NCBI RefSeq assembly: GCF_038039535.1 | Contig: NZ_JBBPHP010000033.1 | Span: 1-64,000 of the forward strand | Direction of reading: 5' to 3' | Length of the DNA: 64,000 bases | Source: Catalinimonas sp038039535 | GTDB lineage: Bacteria > Bacteroidota > Bacteroidia > Cytophagales > Cyclobacteriaceae | Shown here: positions 55,569 to 63,869 of the stretch, piece after piece | Numbering within the stretch: position 1 is the first letter of the stretch | Layout of the letters: each line of letters opens with the position of its first letter | Notes under the pieces: generated by a model | What the model was told of the DNA's origin: nothing | The model's input: only the letters and a program-made list of their open reading frames with translations | The model's database searches: none | Program-made: the position numbers and the translations under genes

Positions 55569-56687
55569 ATGAGCGACAAACAGATAACAGTAGTCATTGT
55601 AGGTATGGGATTTGGAAAAGAATTTATTCCTATTTACCAGCAACATCCGAATATCAAAGCGGTGGGCATTTGTACACGTAATGAAAAAACCATAGAAGAA
55701 CTGGCCACTAAATTCAAACTGGATAGAAACCTGTGCTTTACCAATTTTGAGGACGTGCCCGGAAGAGAGGATGTGGATGCCATTCATGTAGTAACGCCGG
55801 TACCCGATCATGCCAGAATGACCCTGGCTTCTCTGAATGCCAATAAACATACGGCCTGCACCATTCCTATGGCGATGACCGTGGAGGATTGTAAAGCTAT
55901 CGTTGAGGCCAAAAGGAAATCTGGCAAAGTATACATGATGATGGAAACCGCCTTATATACCCGCGAATTCTTATATGGACTCAAACTGGCAGAAAGCGGT
56001 GAACTGGGAAAGATACAATTTGTGCGTGGCTCCCATATTCAGGACATGAGCATGGAAGGCTGGGCTGAGTACTGGAAAGGTTTTCCTCCGATGCTGAATG
56101 GAACACACGCCATTTCTCCATTGCTGCGGATTAACAACACCAAAGCTGAATCTGTCGTCTGCCATGGTTCCGGACGTCTGAGCGAAGACCTGGCCAAAAG
56201 ATACAATGCGCCCTATGCTGTAGAAACCGCTACTTTCACCCTCAAAAATTCAGATGTCATTGCTGAAGCCACCCGCTCATTATTTGACGTGGTGCGCCAG
56301 TACCGCGAAAGCTATGATGTATACGGTACCAAGATGTCTTTTGAATGGGAACAGCTTCAGGACGAATCCCATGTGATTTTTGATGGAGGCGAAAATGCGC
56401 GTAGAATTGATGTGCCGGATACCGACGAAATGCTGATTCCGGAAATCGCCAACTTTACCAAAAGAGAGCAGATTGACGATCCCAATCACGTGTCCTTTTT
56501 GCAGGGCGCCGGGCATGGAGGTTCACACCCCCATCTGGTTCAGGAATTTGTAGCTGCAATCGTAGAAGGTAGAAACTCCGCCGTAGATGCTGATGTGGCT
56601 GCCAATTATACCTGCGCAGGCATTTGCGCCCATGAATCCGCCATGAACAATGGCAAAAGAATAGCTATCCCTGATTTTGAAGCATAG
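55569..56687 (+). CDS. Gfo/Idh/MocA family protein with altered active-site motif
   Basis: The 372-residue protein has no signal peptide. An N-terminal Rossmann fold (VVIVGMGFGKEFIPIY, residues 8-25) should bind NAD(P); HVVTPVPDHARMTLASL is the usual second motif. Where most members have E-K-P, this one reads CTIPMAMT, with Thr98 and Ile99 in place of Glu and Lys, and the later D-x-G-x-H motif is replaced by NGTHAISPL. The Lys is normally important for catalysis, so this protein may do a different reaction. The C-terminal domain (about 130-360) is otherwise normal, with GAGHGGSHPHLVQEFVAAIV. It lies between the ThuA and epimerase-like genes. Confidence 0.85.
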   Translation: MSDKQITVVIVGMGFGKEFIPIYQQHPNIKAVGICTRNEKTIEELATKFKLDRNLCFTNFEDVPGREDVDAIHVVTPVPDHARMTLASLNANKHTACTIPMAMTVEDCKAIVEAKRKSGKVYMMMETALYTREFLYGLKLAESGELGKIQFVRGSHIQDMSMEGWAEYWKGFPPMLNGTHAISPLLRINNTKAESVVCHGSGRLSEDLAKRYNAPYAVETATFTLKNSDVIAEATRSLFDVVRQYRESYDVYGTKMSFEWEQLQDESHVIFDGGENARRIDVPDTDEMLIPEIANFTKREQIDDPNHVSFLQGAGHGGSHPHLVQEFVAAIVEGRNSAVDADVAANYTCAGICAHESAMNNGKRIAIPDFEA

Positions 56688-56702
56688 AGGTACAAAGTTA
56701 TT

Positions 56703-56789
56703 AGAGTGTTAGGGTGTTATAATTGATACTCACAAGTACATTATAATACCTTAACACATAAGTACATCAACACCCTAACCCCGCACTCT
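56703..56789. repeat. Long imperfect inverted repeat
   Basis: GTTAGGGTGTT (56708-56718) pairs perfectly with AACACCCTAAC (56769-56779). Beyond it AGAGT (56703-56707) pairs with ACTCT (56785-56789) across a 5-base bulge, and an inner arm GTGTTATAAT with ATTATAA is possible. It fills most of the 145-base gap between the Gfo/Idh and epimerase-like genes; AACACT words continue up to the next start. Confidence 0.5.
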
Positions 56790-56832
56790 GGCAGCTTAGG
56801 ACTATAACACTCAGAACTATAACACTATCTTC

Positions 56833-57684
56833 ATGCAATTTGGCGTAAGTACATTTTTATGGGTATCCCCCTTCACCACTGAAACTTTTGACCTGGTATA
56901 CAAAATCAAAGAAATGGGTTTTGATATCATAGAAGTACCGGTGGAAAAAAAAGAGTTGATTGACTGGAATAAGCTAAAAGAGGTAGTGAAAGACTGCGAT
57001 CTGAAAGTAACCATCAGTGGAGCATTTGGTGCGGAGCGAGATATCTCCAGTGATGATCCAGCTGTCCGCAAGCAGGGATCTAATTATATCGCCGACTGTA
57101 TCAAAATCGCCGCCGAAATGGGAAGCCCGATTTTTGGTGGACCTTTGTATTCCGCTGTAGGCAAAACCCGTTTTGTGTCCGAAGATCAGAAAAAAAAGGA
57201 GTGGAACTGGTGCGTTGAAAACCTCGGGGAAGCTGCTAAGCTGGCAGCAGATTACGGCATCATTTTAGGCCTGGAACCCTTGAACCGTTTTGAAAGCGAT
57301 ATGATCAATACCGTAGATCAGGCACTCTCGCTGGTCAAAGATGTTAACCATCCGCAACTCAAAATACAACTGGACACCTTTCACAATAATATTGAGGAAA
57401 AGAACATTCCTGATTCCATCAGAAAGATTGGTAAGGACTTGCTCTGTCATGTGCAGGGCAATGAAAGTGATAGAGGCACCCCGGGTACGGGTAATCTGGA
57501 TTGGACCGGCATCAAGACTGCTTTGCAGGACATTGATTATCAGGGAGCGGTGGTCATAGAAACTTTCGGGGCGGTATCGGAAGAAATTGCCAAAGCCACC
57601 TGCATCTGGCGGCCACTGGCCAGTAGTTCGGATGAGCTGGCTTCAGAAGGTCTGGCTTTTTATAAGAAGCTGTTTAATCACTGA
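56833..57684 (+). CDS. D-tagatose/D-psicose 3-epimerase-like TIM barrel
   Basis: The 283-residue cytoplasmic protein matches the sugar 3-epimerase group of the xylose-isomerase-like superfamily: ISGAFGAERDISSDDPAVR, GLEPLNRFESDMINT (first metal-binding Glu), IQLDTFHNNIEEKNI (Asp and His), CHVQGNESDRGTPGTGNLDW (His and Arg), and VVIETFG (last Glu). All four metal ligands of the family are present. It should epimerise a ketose at C3 or perform a related enolisation. It is one of two such barrels in the window; the other (33955) is exported. Confidence 0.88.
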   Translation: MQFGVSTFLWVSPFTTETFDLVYKIKEMGFDIIEVPVEKKELIDWNKLKEVVKDCDLKVTISGAFGAERDISSDDPAVRKQGSNYIADCIKIAAEMGSPIFGGPLYSAVGKTRFVSEDQKKKEWNWCVENLGEAAKLAADYGIILGLEPLNRFESDMINTVDQALSLVKDVNHPQLKIQLDTFHNNIEEKNIPDSIRKIGKDLLCHVQGNESDRGTPGTGNLDWTGIKTALQDIDYQGAVVIETFGAVSEEIAKATCIWRPLASSSDELASEGLAFYKKLFNH

Positions 57685-57793
57685 CATCAAAAAATGGATA
57701 ATTTACTAGTCCGCTATACTCTTTCCGGCAATCACTGCATGTATACAACAACCAATTCCTAAAAGAGCTTTTCCCGACTCAATTATTGCTAAC

Positions 57794-59866
57794 ATGAAAA
57801 AATACACCCTCCTATTATTTTTACTGCTCGGCAATATTGCTTATGCCCAGGTACCCGTAGATCTGTCATCTTTTGACAAAAAAGGAGACGCTCTTGCGAC
57901 TGTAAAGGATCAATTGTTAGAGGTTTCCTGGCCTGCCGGTGAAAATGCAATGGGTAGACTACAAATTGATTTACAGAAAGAAAATACTTTACTGAAGAGC
58001 ATAGCCCTTACAAAAAGTGATCAGTCCTATGAAATTGCTGCTGATGTAGATCCTGTTTTTTTACTTACAGTAGGAAAAAGAGATCTGGAAAAGAGAAAAG
58101 GCTGGACGATTTTTTTTGACAATCCACCCCACGCTCCTCACCAAACCTATCCACTGAAACTTGACAAAAAGAATGTAAAGCTCACCAGTCAGGGAGCGCG
58201 TACCCATATCCAGATAGATGGCGCCAGTGCCGGCCCTTTTACGGGGGCAGTAGCATTCACTTTGTACAATGGCAGCCCATTGGTAAAGGTGGAGGCGGTG
58301 ATGGTCACTCAACAGGATTCTGTAGCATTGCTTTATGATGCAGGGCTGGTACGGCAATCCTCCTGGGAGGAAGTCTGGTGGGCTGATCCGGAAGGGTATT
58401 TACAGGATTCGGAAGTAGATGAAAGTGCACAAAGCCAGCACCTAGCTGTAAAATATCGTACCATCATAGGACAAAGTAAAGAAGGTAGTATCGCGGTATT
58501 TCCGGCTCCCCATCAATACTTTTATCCGCTGGATAATGCTTATAACCTGCAGCATGTCTGGTATGGTAAAAACTACCAAAACATGATTCCCGATTACGGG
58601 ATAGGCATACGGCATGAACCGCTGGGAGATAGAAGGTGGGTACCCTGGTTCAATGCGCCTCCCAATACGGAGCAACGTTTGAGTTTCTTTTGTCTGCTCA
58701 GTACAGAAAAAGATGGGAAAGTGCTGGAAAAGGTGAAGCAGTTTACCCACAACGATACCTACAAACCCCTCCCCGGCTATTACACCATGTCAAGTCATTT
58801 TCATACCGAGCATACTGATGATGTGCTTACCCATAAGCCACTGCCTGATATTCCGGGTTTTGTAAAAGCGTTTCGTAACACAGGAGTGAATATCGTACAC
58901 CTCGGGGAGTTTCATGGACCGGGAAGTCCCCGGGGGCCGGAGATCAAGCGTTTTTCAGAACTTAAGCTATTGTTTGATGAGTGCAAAAGGCTTTCTGGAG
59001 GCGACTTCCTGCTTCTTCCCGGTGAAGAACCTAATAATTTTTTCGGCGGCCACTGGATGAATATATTTCCAGAACCTGTATACTGGGTAATGTCCCGATC
59101 GCCCGACTTGCCTTTTACAGAAGAACACCCCACCTATGGCAAAATCTACCGGATCGGCAGTAAAGAAGACATGATGCAGTTGCTGCAAGAGGAAAAGGGA
59201 CTGGCCTGGACAGCCCATGCCCGTATCAAAGGATCTACCGGCTTTCCGGACCTATACAAACACGAATCATTTTATAAGTCAGATCATTTTCTGGGAGCAG
59301 CCTGGAAGGCGATGCCTGCTGATTTATCTCAGCCCAAAATGGGTAAGCGTGTCCTTGATCTGATGGATGATATGGCAAATTGGGGACAGAAAAAGTATGT
59401 CATTGCCGAAGCAGATCTGTTTAAAATAGAGCCAGACTATGAATTGTACGGTCATCTGAACGTCAACTATCTCCAGCTGGATGAACTACCTAAGTTTGAG
59501 GAAGGCTGGCAGCCGGTACTGGATGCCATACAAACCGGAAAGTTTTTTGTAAGTACCGGAGAAATTTTGCTGCCAACTTTTTCTGTCAACGGTAAAAAAT
59601 CAGGTGAGGTATTGACATTAGACAGCAGGGGTAATGCAGAGGTCAAAGTAGATATGGAATGGACATTTCCGCTACATTATGCCGAAATCATTTCCGGGGA
59701 TGGTCAGGAAGTGTACCGTGAAAGAATAGATTTGCACGATACCCAGGCTTTTGGAAGCAAAGCGCTCAATCTTAAGACAAAGCTGAAGAATAGAAAGTGG
59801 GTAAGGTTTGAAGTTTGGGATGTAGCTGCTAATGGAGCCTTTACCCAGATAGTCTGGCTTGAGTAA
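57794..59866 (+). CDS. Exported protein of unknown function with PHP-like metal motifs
   Basis: I do not recognise a named family. The 690-residue protein has a signal peptide (YTLLLFLLLGNIAYAQ). Residues 20-320 look like a beta-rich domain with a sugar-active look (WWADPEGYLQ, HVWYGKNYQN). Residues about 330-590 resemble a PHP-type metallohydrolase: HFHTEH (H335, H337, H340), LGEFHGPG (E372, H374), LLPGEEPNN (E411, E412), GGHWMNIF (H420), AWTAHARIKGS (H475) and FVSTGEIL. The C-terminal 90 residues are probably an immunoglobulin-like domain. Metal-dependent hydrolysis or lyase action on a periplasmic sugar is possible. It lies between the epimerase-like gene and the Tm-1-like pair. Confidence 0.7.
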   Translation: MKKYTLLLFLLLGNIAYAQVPVDLSSFDKKGDALATVKDQLLEVSWPAGENAMGRLQIDLQKENTLLKSIALTKSDQSYEIAADVDPVFLLTVGKRDLEKRKGWTIFFDNPPHAPHQTYPLKLDKKNVKLTSQGARTHIQIDGASAGPFTGAVAFTLYNGSPLVKVEAVMVTQQDSVALLYDAGLVRQSSWEEVWWADPEGYLQDSEVDESAQSQHLAVKYRTIIGQSKEGSIAVFPAPHQYFYPLDNAYNLQHVWYGKNYQNMIPDYGIGIRHEPLGDRRWVPWFNAPPNTEQRLSFFCLLSTEKDGKVLEKVKQFTHNDTYKPLPGYYTMSSHFHTEHTDDVLTHKPLPDIPGFVKAFRNTGVNIVHLGEFHGPGSPRGPEIKRFSELKLLFDECKRLSGGDFLLLPGEEPNNFFGGHWMNIFPEPVYWVMSRSPDLPFTEEHPTYGKIYRIGSKEDMMQLLQEEKGLAWTAHARIKGSTGFPDLYKHESFYKSDHFLGAAWKAMPADLSQPKMGKRVLDLMDDMANWGQKKYVIAEADLFKIEPDYELYGHLNVNYLQLDELPKFEEGWQPVLDAIQTGKFFVSTGEILLPTFSVNGKKSGEVLTLDSRGNAEVKVDMEWTFPLHYAEIISGDGQEVYRERIDLHDTQAFGSKALNLKTKLKNRKWVRFEVWDVAANGAFTQIVWLE

Positions 59867-59914
59867 AGGTCAAAAAAAAGATGTAAATTCAGTTTTCATT
59901 TAAGCATAAAACAG

Positions 59915-61144
59915 ATGCCTGCGGCTAAAGAATACATATTGATGCTTGGCTGTTTTGATACCAAGGGAGAAGAGTTTGCTTTTCTGCGTGAATGCATGCT
60001 TTCACAGGGAGAACAAATTAAAACCATTAATACCGGTGTTTTTGGAACTACACAAAAATTCCCCGTAGATATTGAAGCAGAGCAGGTAGCCCTGGAGGCA
60101 GGCTTTAGCCTGGAGAACCTGAGAGAAGAAGCTGACCGCGGACATGCTGTGGAGATCATGGGTAAAGGAGTCGCCCGGCTGGTTTCTAAGCTCATGCAGG
60201 AAGGAGGAATAAAAGCGGCGATTGGTATGGGCGGGGGAGGAGGTACGTATATTGCACTTGCCGCACTGAAAGAAATACGTTTGGGAATCCCCAAACTTTG
60301 CTTATCTACATTAGCCTCCAAAGATGTATCTCGCCTTATGGGAAGTAAGGATATTACTTTGATGCCGACCATAGTGGATGTGGCAGGACTCAACAGTATT
60401 AGCAAACATTTGATGAGGCAGGCAGCGGCAGCTATTTGCGCAATGGCTAAAGTCCAATCTTTGGATGCCCAGGCTACCACTGGCAAAGTTGCCATCAGTA
60501 TGTTTGGCAATACAAGTACCTGTGTGGATCAATGTATTAAGTTACTGGAAAAGCAGGGATATGAAGTGTTTACTTTTCATGCCAATGGCACAGGAGGTAA
60601 AACCATGGAAGCTCTGATACGGGAAGGCTTTTTTGATGCGGTATTGGACATTACCACCACTGAACTGGCTGATGATCTATGCGAGGGAATATGTAGTGCT
60701 GGCCCTGATCGCCTGAATGCGGCTGCTGAAATGGGAATCCCGCAGGTAGTGGTTCCCGGATGTCTGGATATGGTGAATTTTGCCCAAATGGATACAGTGC
60801 CCAAAAAATATAAAGAGCGTAAGCTATACAGTTGGGCTCCCGATGTAACTTTGATGAGAACCAACGAAGAAGAAAACAGAATACTGGGAGAAAAGCTTGC
60901 CCAAAAGGTAAATCAATCTACTGCTCCGGTTACCATTCTGTTACCTACTAAAGGGATTTCACAAATAGATGCAGAAGGCGGCGTTTTTTACCAACCAGAA
61001 GCTGATCAGGCTTTGTTTGAATCCATCAAAAAGCATAGCCATGCCCCGGTAAAAGTAACAGAAGTAGATGCACACATCAACGATCAAAAATTTTCTGCAT
61101 ACATTGTCAATAGCCTGCAGGAGATGAAGATGAGAGAAAAATAA
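59915..61144 (+). CDS. Tm-1-like ATP-binding domain protein (UPF0261)
   Basis: The 409-residue cytoplasmic protein matches UPF0261: LMLGCFDTKGEEFAFLRECM at the start, the glycine-rich AAIGMGGGGGTYIALAALKE, MPTIVDVAGLNSISK, ISMFGNTSTCVDQCIKLLE, FHANGTGGKTMEALIREGFF, CEGICSAGPDRLNAAAEMGI and TKGISQIDAEGGVFYQPEAD. This family forms the N-terminal half of the tomato Tm-1 virus-resistance protein. The bacterial role is not known to me. The following TIM-barrel gene corresponds to the C-terminal half of Tm-1, so the two products probably work together. Confidence 0.92.
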   Translation: MPAAKEYILMLGCFDTKGEEFAFLRECMLSQGEQIKTINTGVFGTTQKFPVDIEAEQVALEAGFSLENLREEADRGHAVEIMGKGVARLVSKLMQEGGIKAAIGMGGGGGTYIALAALKEIRLGIPKLCLSTLASKDVSRLMGSKDITLMPTIVDVAGLNSISKHLMRQAAAAICAMAKVQSLDAQATTGKVAISMFGNTSTCVDQCIKLLEKQGYEVFTFHANGTGGKTMEALIREGFFDAVLDITTTELADDLCEGICSAGPDRLNAAAEMGIPQVVVPGCLDMVNFAQMDTVPKKYKERKLYSWAPDVTLMRTNEEENRILGEKLAQKVNQSTAPVTILLPTKGISQIDAEGGVFYQPEADQALFESIKKHSHAPVKVTEVDAHINDQKFSAYIVNSLQEMKMREK

Positions 61145-61215
61145 AGCGTATATTTTTATCACAAGCATGCTGAAGTTAATATACTGCTTAGGATTCCAGC
61201 TTATTTTTTAAATAG

Positions 61216-61247
61216 TTTGAGAAAATTTTTTACATAAAATGTATTTG
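61216..61247 (+). promoter_or_regulatory. Predicted Bacteroidota-type promoter
   Basis: TTTG (61216-61219) and TGTATTTG (61240-61247, one base off TAnnTTTG) are separated by 20 bases, the normal spacing of -33 and -7 boxes for the Bacteroidota primary sigma factor. A start about 7 bases later would leave a 5' leader of some 12 bases before the TIM-barrel gene at 61267. Confidence 0.45.
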
Positions 61248-61266
61248 AACCAATAGATTTTCAATT

Positions 61267-62133
61267 ATGCCAAACCCATGGACAGGTAAGGGAAATCCTT
61301 ACACCAAACAAGAAGTTAGGGACCGTTTACAAAAAACACTTGATCAGAATAAAGCTATTATTGCTGCCGGAGCCGGAACGGGCATCAGCGCCAAATTTAT
61401 AGAAAAAGGAGGAGCGGATTTGATTATCATCTACAATTCCGGCCGCTTTCGGATGTCAGGGCATGGCTCCACCGCCGGTCTGATGGCATATGGAGATGCC
61501 AATGCTGTAGCCATGGAAATCGGGGAGTTTGAGGTATTGCCGGTGGTAGAAGAGATTCCTGTGATTTGCGGTGTACATGGTTCCGACCCTCGCCGCAGAA
61601 TGTGGCATCATTTGCTAAAAGTAAAGGACATGGGCTTTTCAGGAGTCAATAATTTTCCCACGCACTCTATTGTAGACGGACACTTCAGAAATGTGCTGGA
61701 AGAGACCGGGATGGGCTTTGAAAAGGAAGTGGAAATGATCAGCCTGGCTACCAAAATGGATTTATTCTCTATCGTATATGTAGCCAAGCCTGAAGAAGCA
61801 CGGCAGATGGCTGAAGCAGGTGCTGATGCAATCATTGCCCATGTCGGGACTACCGTAGGTGGGTCCATAGGCGTGGTTGAAGCGTCCTGCACCATGGATG
61901 ATGCGGTAGAAAGGACCCAAGCCATCATGAAAGCCGGTAGAGAAGTTAACCCTGATATATTTTTCCTTACCCACGGCGGACCGATTAACACCCCGGAAGA
62001 TGTGCGAGAAATTCTGGATAAAACAGATGCCCAGGGATTTGTAGGCGCCTCCTCTCTGGAAAGGATGGGCGTGGAACAATCGCTAACCGACCTCACCAAA
62101 AGGTTTAAAGCTTTGGAGCTCAAAAAGAATTAA
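61267..62133 (+). CDS. Phosphoenolpyruvate hydrolase-like TIM-barrel protein (Tm-1 C-terminal type)
   Basis: The 288-residue cytoplasmic protein belongs to the TIM-barrel family annotated as phosphoenolpyruvate hydrolase-like: AAGAGTGISAKFIEKGGADL, YNSGRFRMSGHGSTAGLMAY, PVICGVHGSDPRRRMWHHL, GVNNFPTHSIVDGHFRNVLE, AIIAHVGTTVGGSIGVVEA, FFLTHGGPINTPEDV and GFVGASSLERMGVEQSL. It corresponds to the C-terminal half of plant Tm-1 and is encoded directly after the N-terminal half (UPF0261). The substrate is not established. The sulfatase gene follows after 14 bases, and a promoter is predicted just upstream. Confidence 0.9.
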   Translation: MPNPWTGKGNPYTKQEVRDRLQKTLDQNKAIIAAGAGTGISAKFIEKGGADLIIIYNSGRFRMSGHGSTAGLMAYGDANAVAMEIGEFEVLPVVEEIPVICGVHGSDPRRRMWHHLLKVKDMGFSGVNNFPTHSIVDGHFRNVLEETGMGFEKEVEMISLATKMDLFSIVYVAKPEEARQMAEAGADAIIAHVGTTVGGSIGVVEASCTMDDAVERTQAIMKAGREVNPDIFFLTHGGPINTPEDVREILDKTDAQGFVGASSLERMGVEQSLTDLTKRFKALELKKN

Positions 62134-62147
62134 TGGGCGGATAGGAT

Positions 62148-63869
62148 ATGAGAAATTTCACGGCTTCAACACTCATGACTAATAATGCCATAATTTTAGC
62201 TTTACTACTACTGATGGGAGTGTTTGGCATTAGCGCTTTTTCAGATGATACTACTAAAACTCAAGATGTAGAAGATGAGCGTCCCAACATCATTTTGATC
62301 ATGGCCGATGATATGGGCTTTTCGGATGCCGGTTGTTTTGGGGGAGAAGTCATGACGCCCAGCCTGGATTATCTGGCAGAAAACGGTCTTCGCTTTACCC
62401 AGTTTTATAATACCTCCCGATGCTGTCCCACCCGGGCTTCTCTGCTTACCGGACTCTACAACCATCAGGCCGGTATAGGAGGGATGACCACCGACACCGG
62501 TAAGGAAGGCTACCGCGGGTACCTGACAGAAAATACGGTTACACTGGCGGAAGTGCTGAAGGATGCAGGCTACCGTACCGGAATGGTAGGCAAGTGGCAT
62601 GTATCCAATACCATAGTGCAGGAAGACCCACAGGAGCAACTGGACTGGCTGAATCATCAGGCTTTTTATCCTGAGTTTTCACCAGTAGAGCAATATCCTG
62701 TCAGTCGTGGATTTGAAAAATATTATGGCAATATCTGGGGAGTCGTGGATTTCTTTGATCCTTTTAGTCTGGTAAATGGCACTGAGGCTGTAAAAACTGT
62801 ACCTGAAGACTATTACCATACCGATGCGATCAATGACAGTACCTCAGCCTATATCAAAGCGTTTAGTCAGGAGGAAAACCCTTTTTTCATTTATGTAGCC
62901 CATACGGCTCCCCACTGGCCCCTGCATGCTTTACCTGAGGACATTCAAAAATACGAGAACACCTATACTGAGGGCTGGGAGGCTATTCGTAAATCCCGAT
63001 ACCAGCGCATGGTGGCTCAGGGTCTGATTGATTCTACTTTGTATCCTTTTTCTGCTCGCTGGGAGGATGAACTGGCCTGGGAAGACAATCCGCATCAGGA
63101 GTGGGATGCCCGGGCGATGGCCGTACATGCTGCCATGATTGACCGCATGGATCAGGGCATAGGCAGAATCATTGAGACTCTTCGTGAAACCGGAGAACTG
63201 GACAATACCTTGATATTTTTTTTGAGTGACAACGGTGCCAGCCCGGAAGATTGCATGCGTTATGGTCCCGGTTTTGATCGTCCCAGTGAAACGCGTAGCG
63301 GTGAAGAAATTGCCTATCCGGTGGATAAGGAAGTACTGCCTGGCCCTCAGACCACCTTTACTTCTATTGGGCAACGCTGGGCCAACGTAGCCAACACGCC
63401 TTTCCGCTACTGGAAAATGCAGTCTTTTGAAGGGGGGGTGCATACGCCGATGATCGCTTACTGGCCAAAAGGCATTACAGCCGACAAAGGAAGCGTGACG
63501 AATCAGGTAGGGCATGTGATGGACTTCATGGCTACCTTTGTGGATCTGGCTCAGACCGAATATCCAAACCAATATCATAATCAGTCTGTCACTCCGATGG
63601 ATGGAATGAGTCTGGCCCCCATCTTCAAAGGAGAGCAACGCGATGGTCACCCGACACTTTTTAATGAGCATATGGGTGGGCGCTATGTCCGCACAGCCGA
63701 TTGGAAGCAGGTGGCGCTGAATACAGAAAGTCCGTGGGAACTGTACCGCATCAATGAAGACCGTACGGAAACCACTAATGTGGCAGACCAACATCCTGAG
63801 GTGGTGCAGGAGTTGGATAGCCTATGGCAGGAGTGGGCACAGGCCAATCAGGTACTACCTAAACCTTAG
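62148..63869 (+). CDS. Arylsulfatase, formylglycine type, exported
   Basis: The 573-residue protein has an N-terminal hydrophobic signal (about 14-31). NIILIMADDMGFSDAGCFGG carries the metal-binding Asp pair, and SRCCPTRASLLTGLYNHQAG is the modification site: C92-C-P-T-R, so C92 is the formylglycine residue. GMVGKWHVS, APHWPLHALPEDI, IFFLSDNGASPEDC and MQSFEGGVHTPMIAYWP follow. Its layout is that of the large arylsulfatase group with a long insertion before the second metal site, unlike the shorter sulfatase at 18982. It ends the right-hand cluster, and no following gene is seen in the window. Confidence 0.92.
   Translation: MRNFTASTLMTNNAIILALLLLMGVFGISAFSDDTTKTQDVEDERPNIILIMADDMGFSDAGCFGGEVMTPSLDYLAENGLRFTQFYNTSRCCPTRASLLTGLYNHQAGIGGMTTDTGKEGYRGYLTENTVTLAEVLKDAGYRTGMVGKWHVSNTIVQEDPQEQLDWLNHQAFYPEFSPVEQYPVSRGFEKYYGNIWGVVDFFDPFSLVNGTEAVKTVPEDYYHTDAINDSTSAYIKAFSQEENPFFIYVAHTAPHWPLHALPEDIQKYENTYTEGWEAIRKSRYQRMVAQGLIDSTLYPFSARWEDELAWEDNPHQEWDARAMAVHAAMIDRMDQGIGRIIETLRETGELDNTLIFFLSDNGASPEDCMRYGPGFDRPSETRSGEEIAYPVDKEVLPGPQTTFTSIGQRWANVANTPFRYWKMQSFEGGVHTPMIAYWPKGITADKGSVTNQVGHVMDFMATFVDLAQTEYPNQYHNQSVTPMDGMSLAPIFKGEQRDGHPTLFNEHMGGRYVRTADWKQVALNTESPWELYRINEDRTETTNVADQHPEVVQELDSLWQEWAQANQVLPKP

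Noticed and set aside
59896..60510. Minus-strand open frame of 204 codons opposite the UPF0261 gene
   Set aside because: Low-complexity Ser/Ala/Pro composition typical of a reversed frame; no domain.
62931..63794. Long minus-strand open frame (287 codons) opposite the second sulfatase
   Set aside because: It lies fully inside a gene with clear catalytic motifs, resembles no family and has no start context; it is a shadow of the coding strand.
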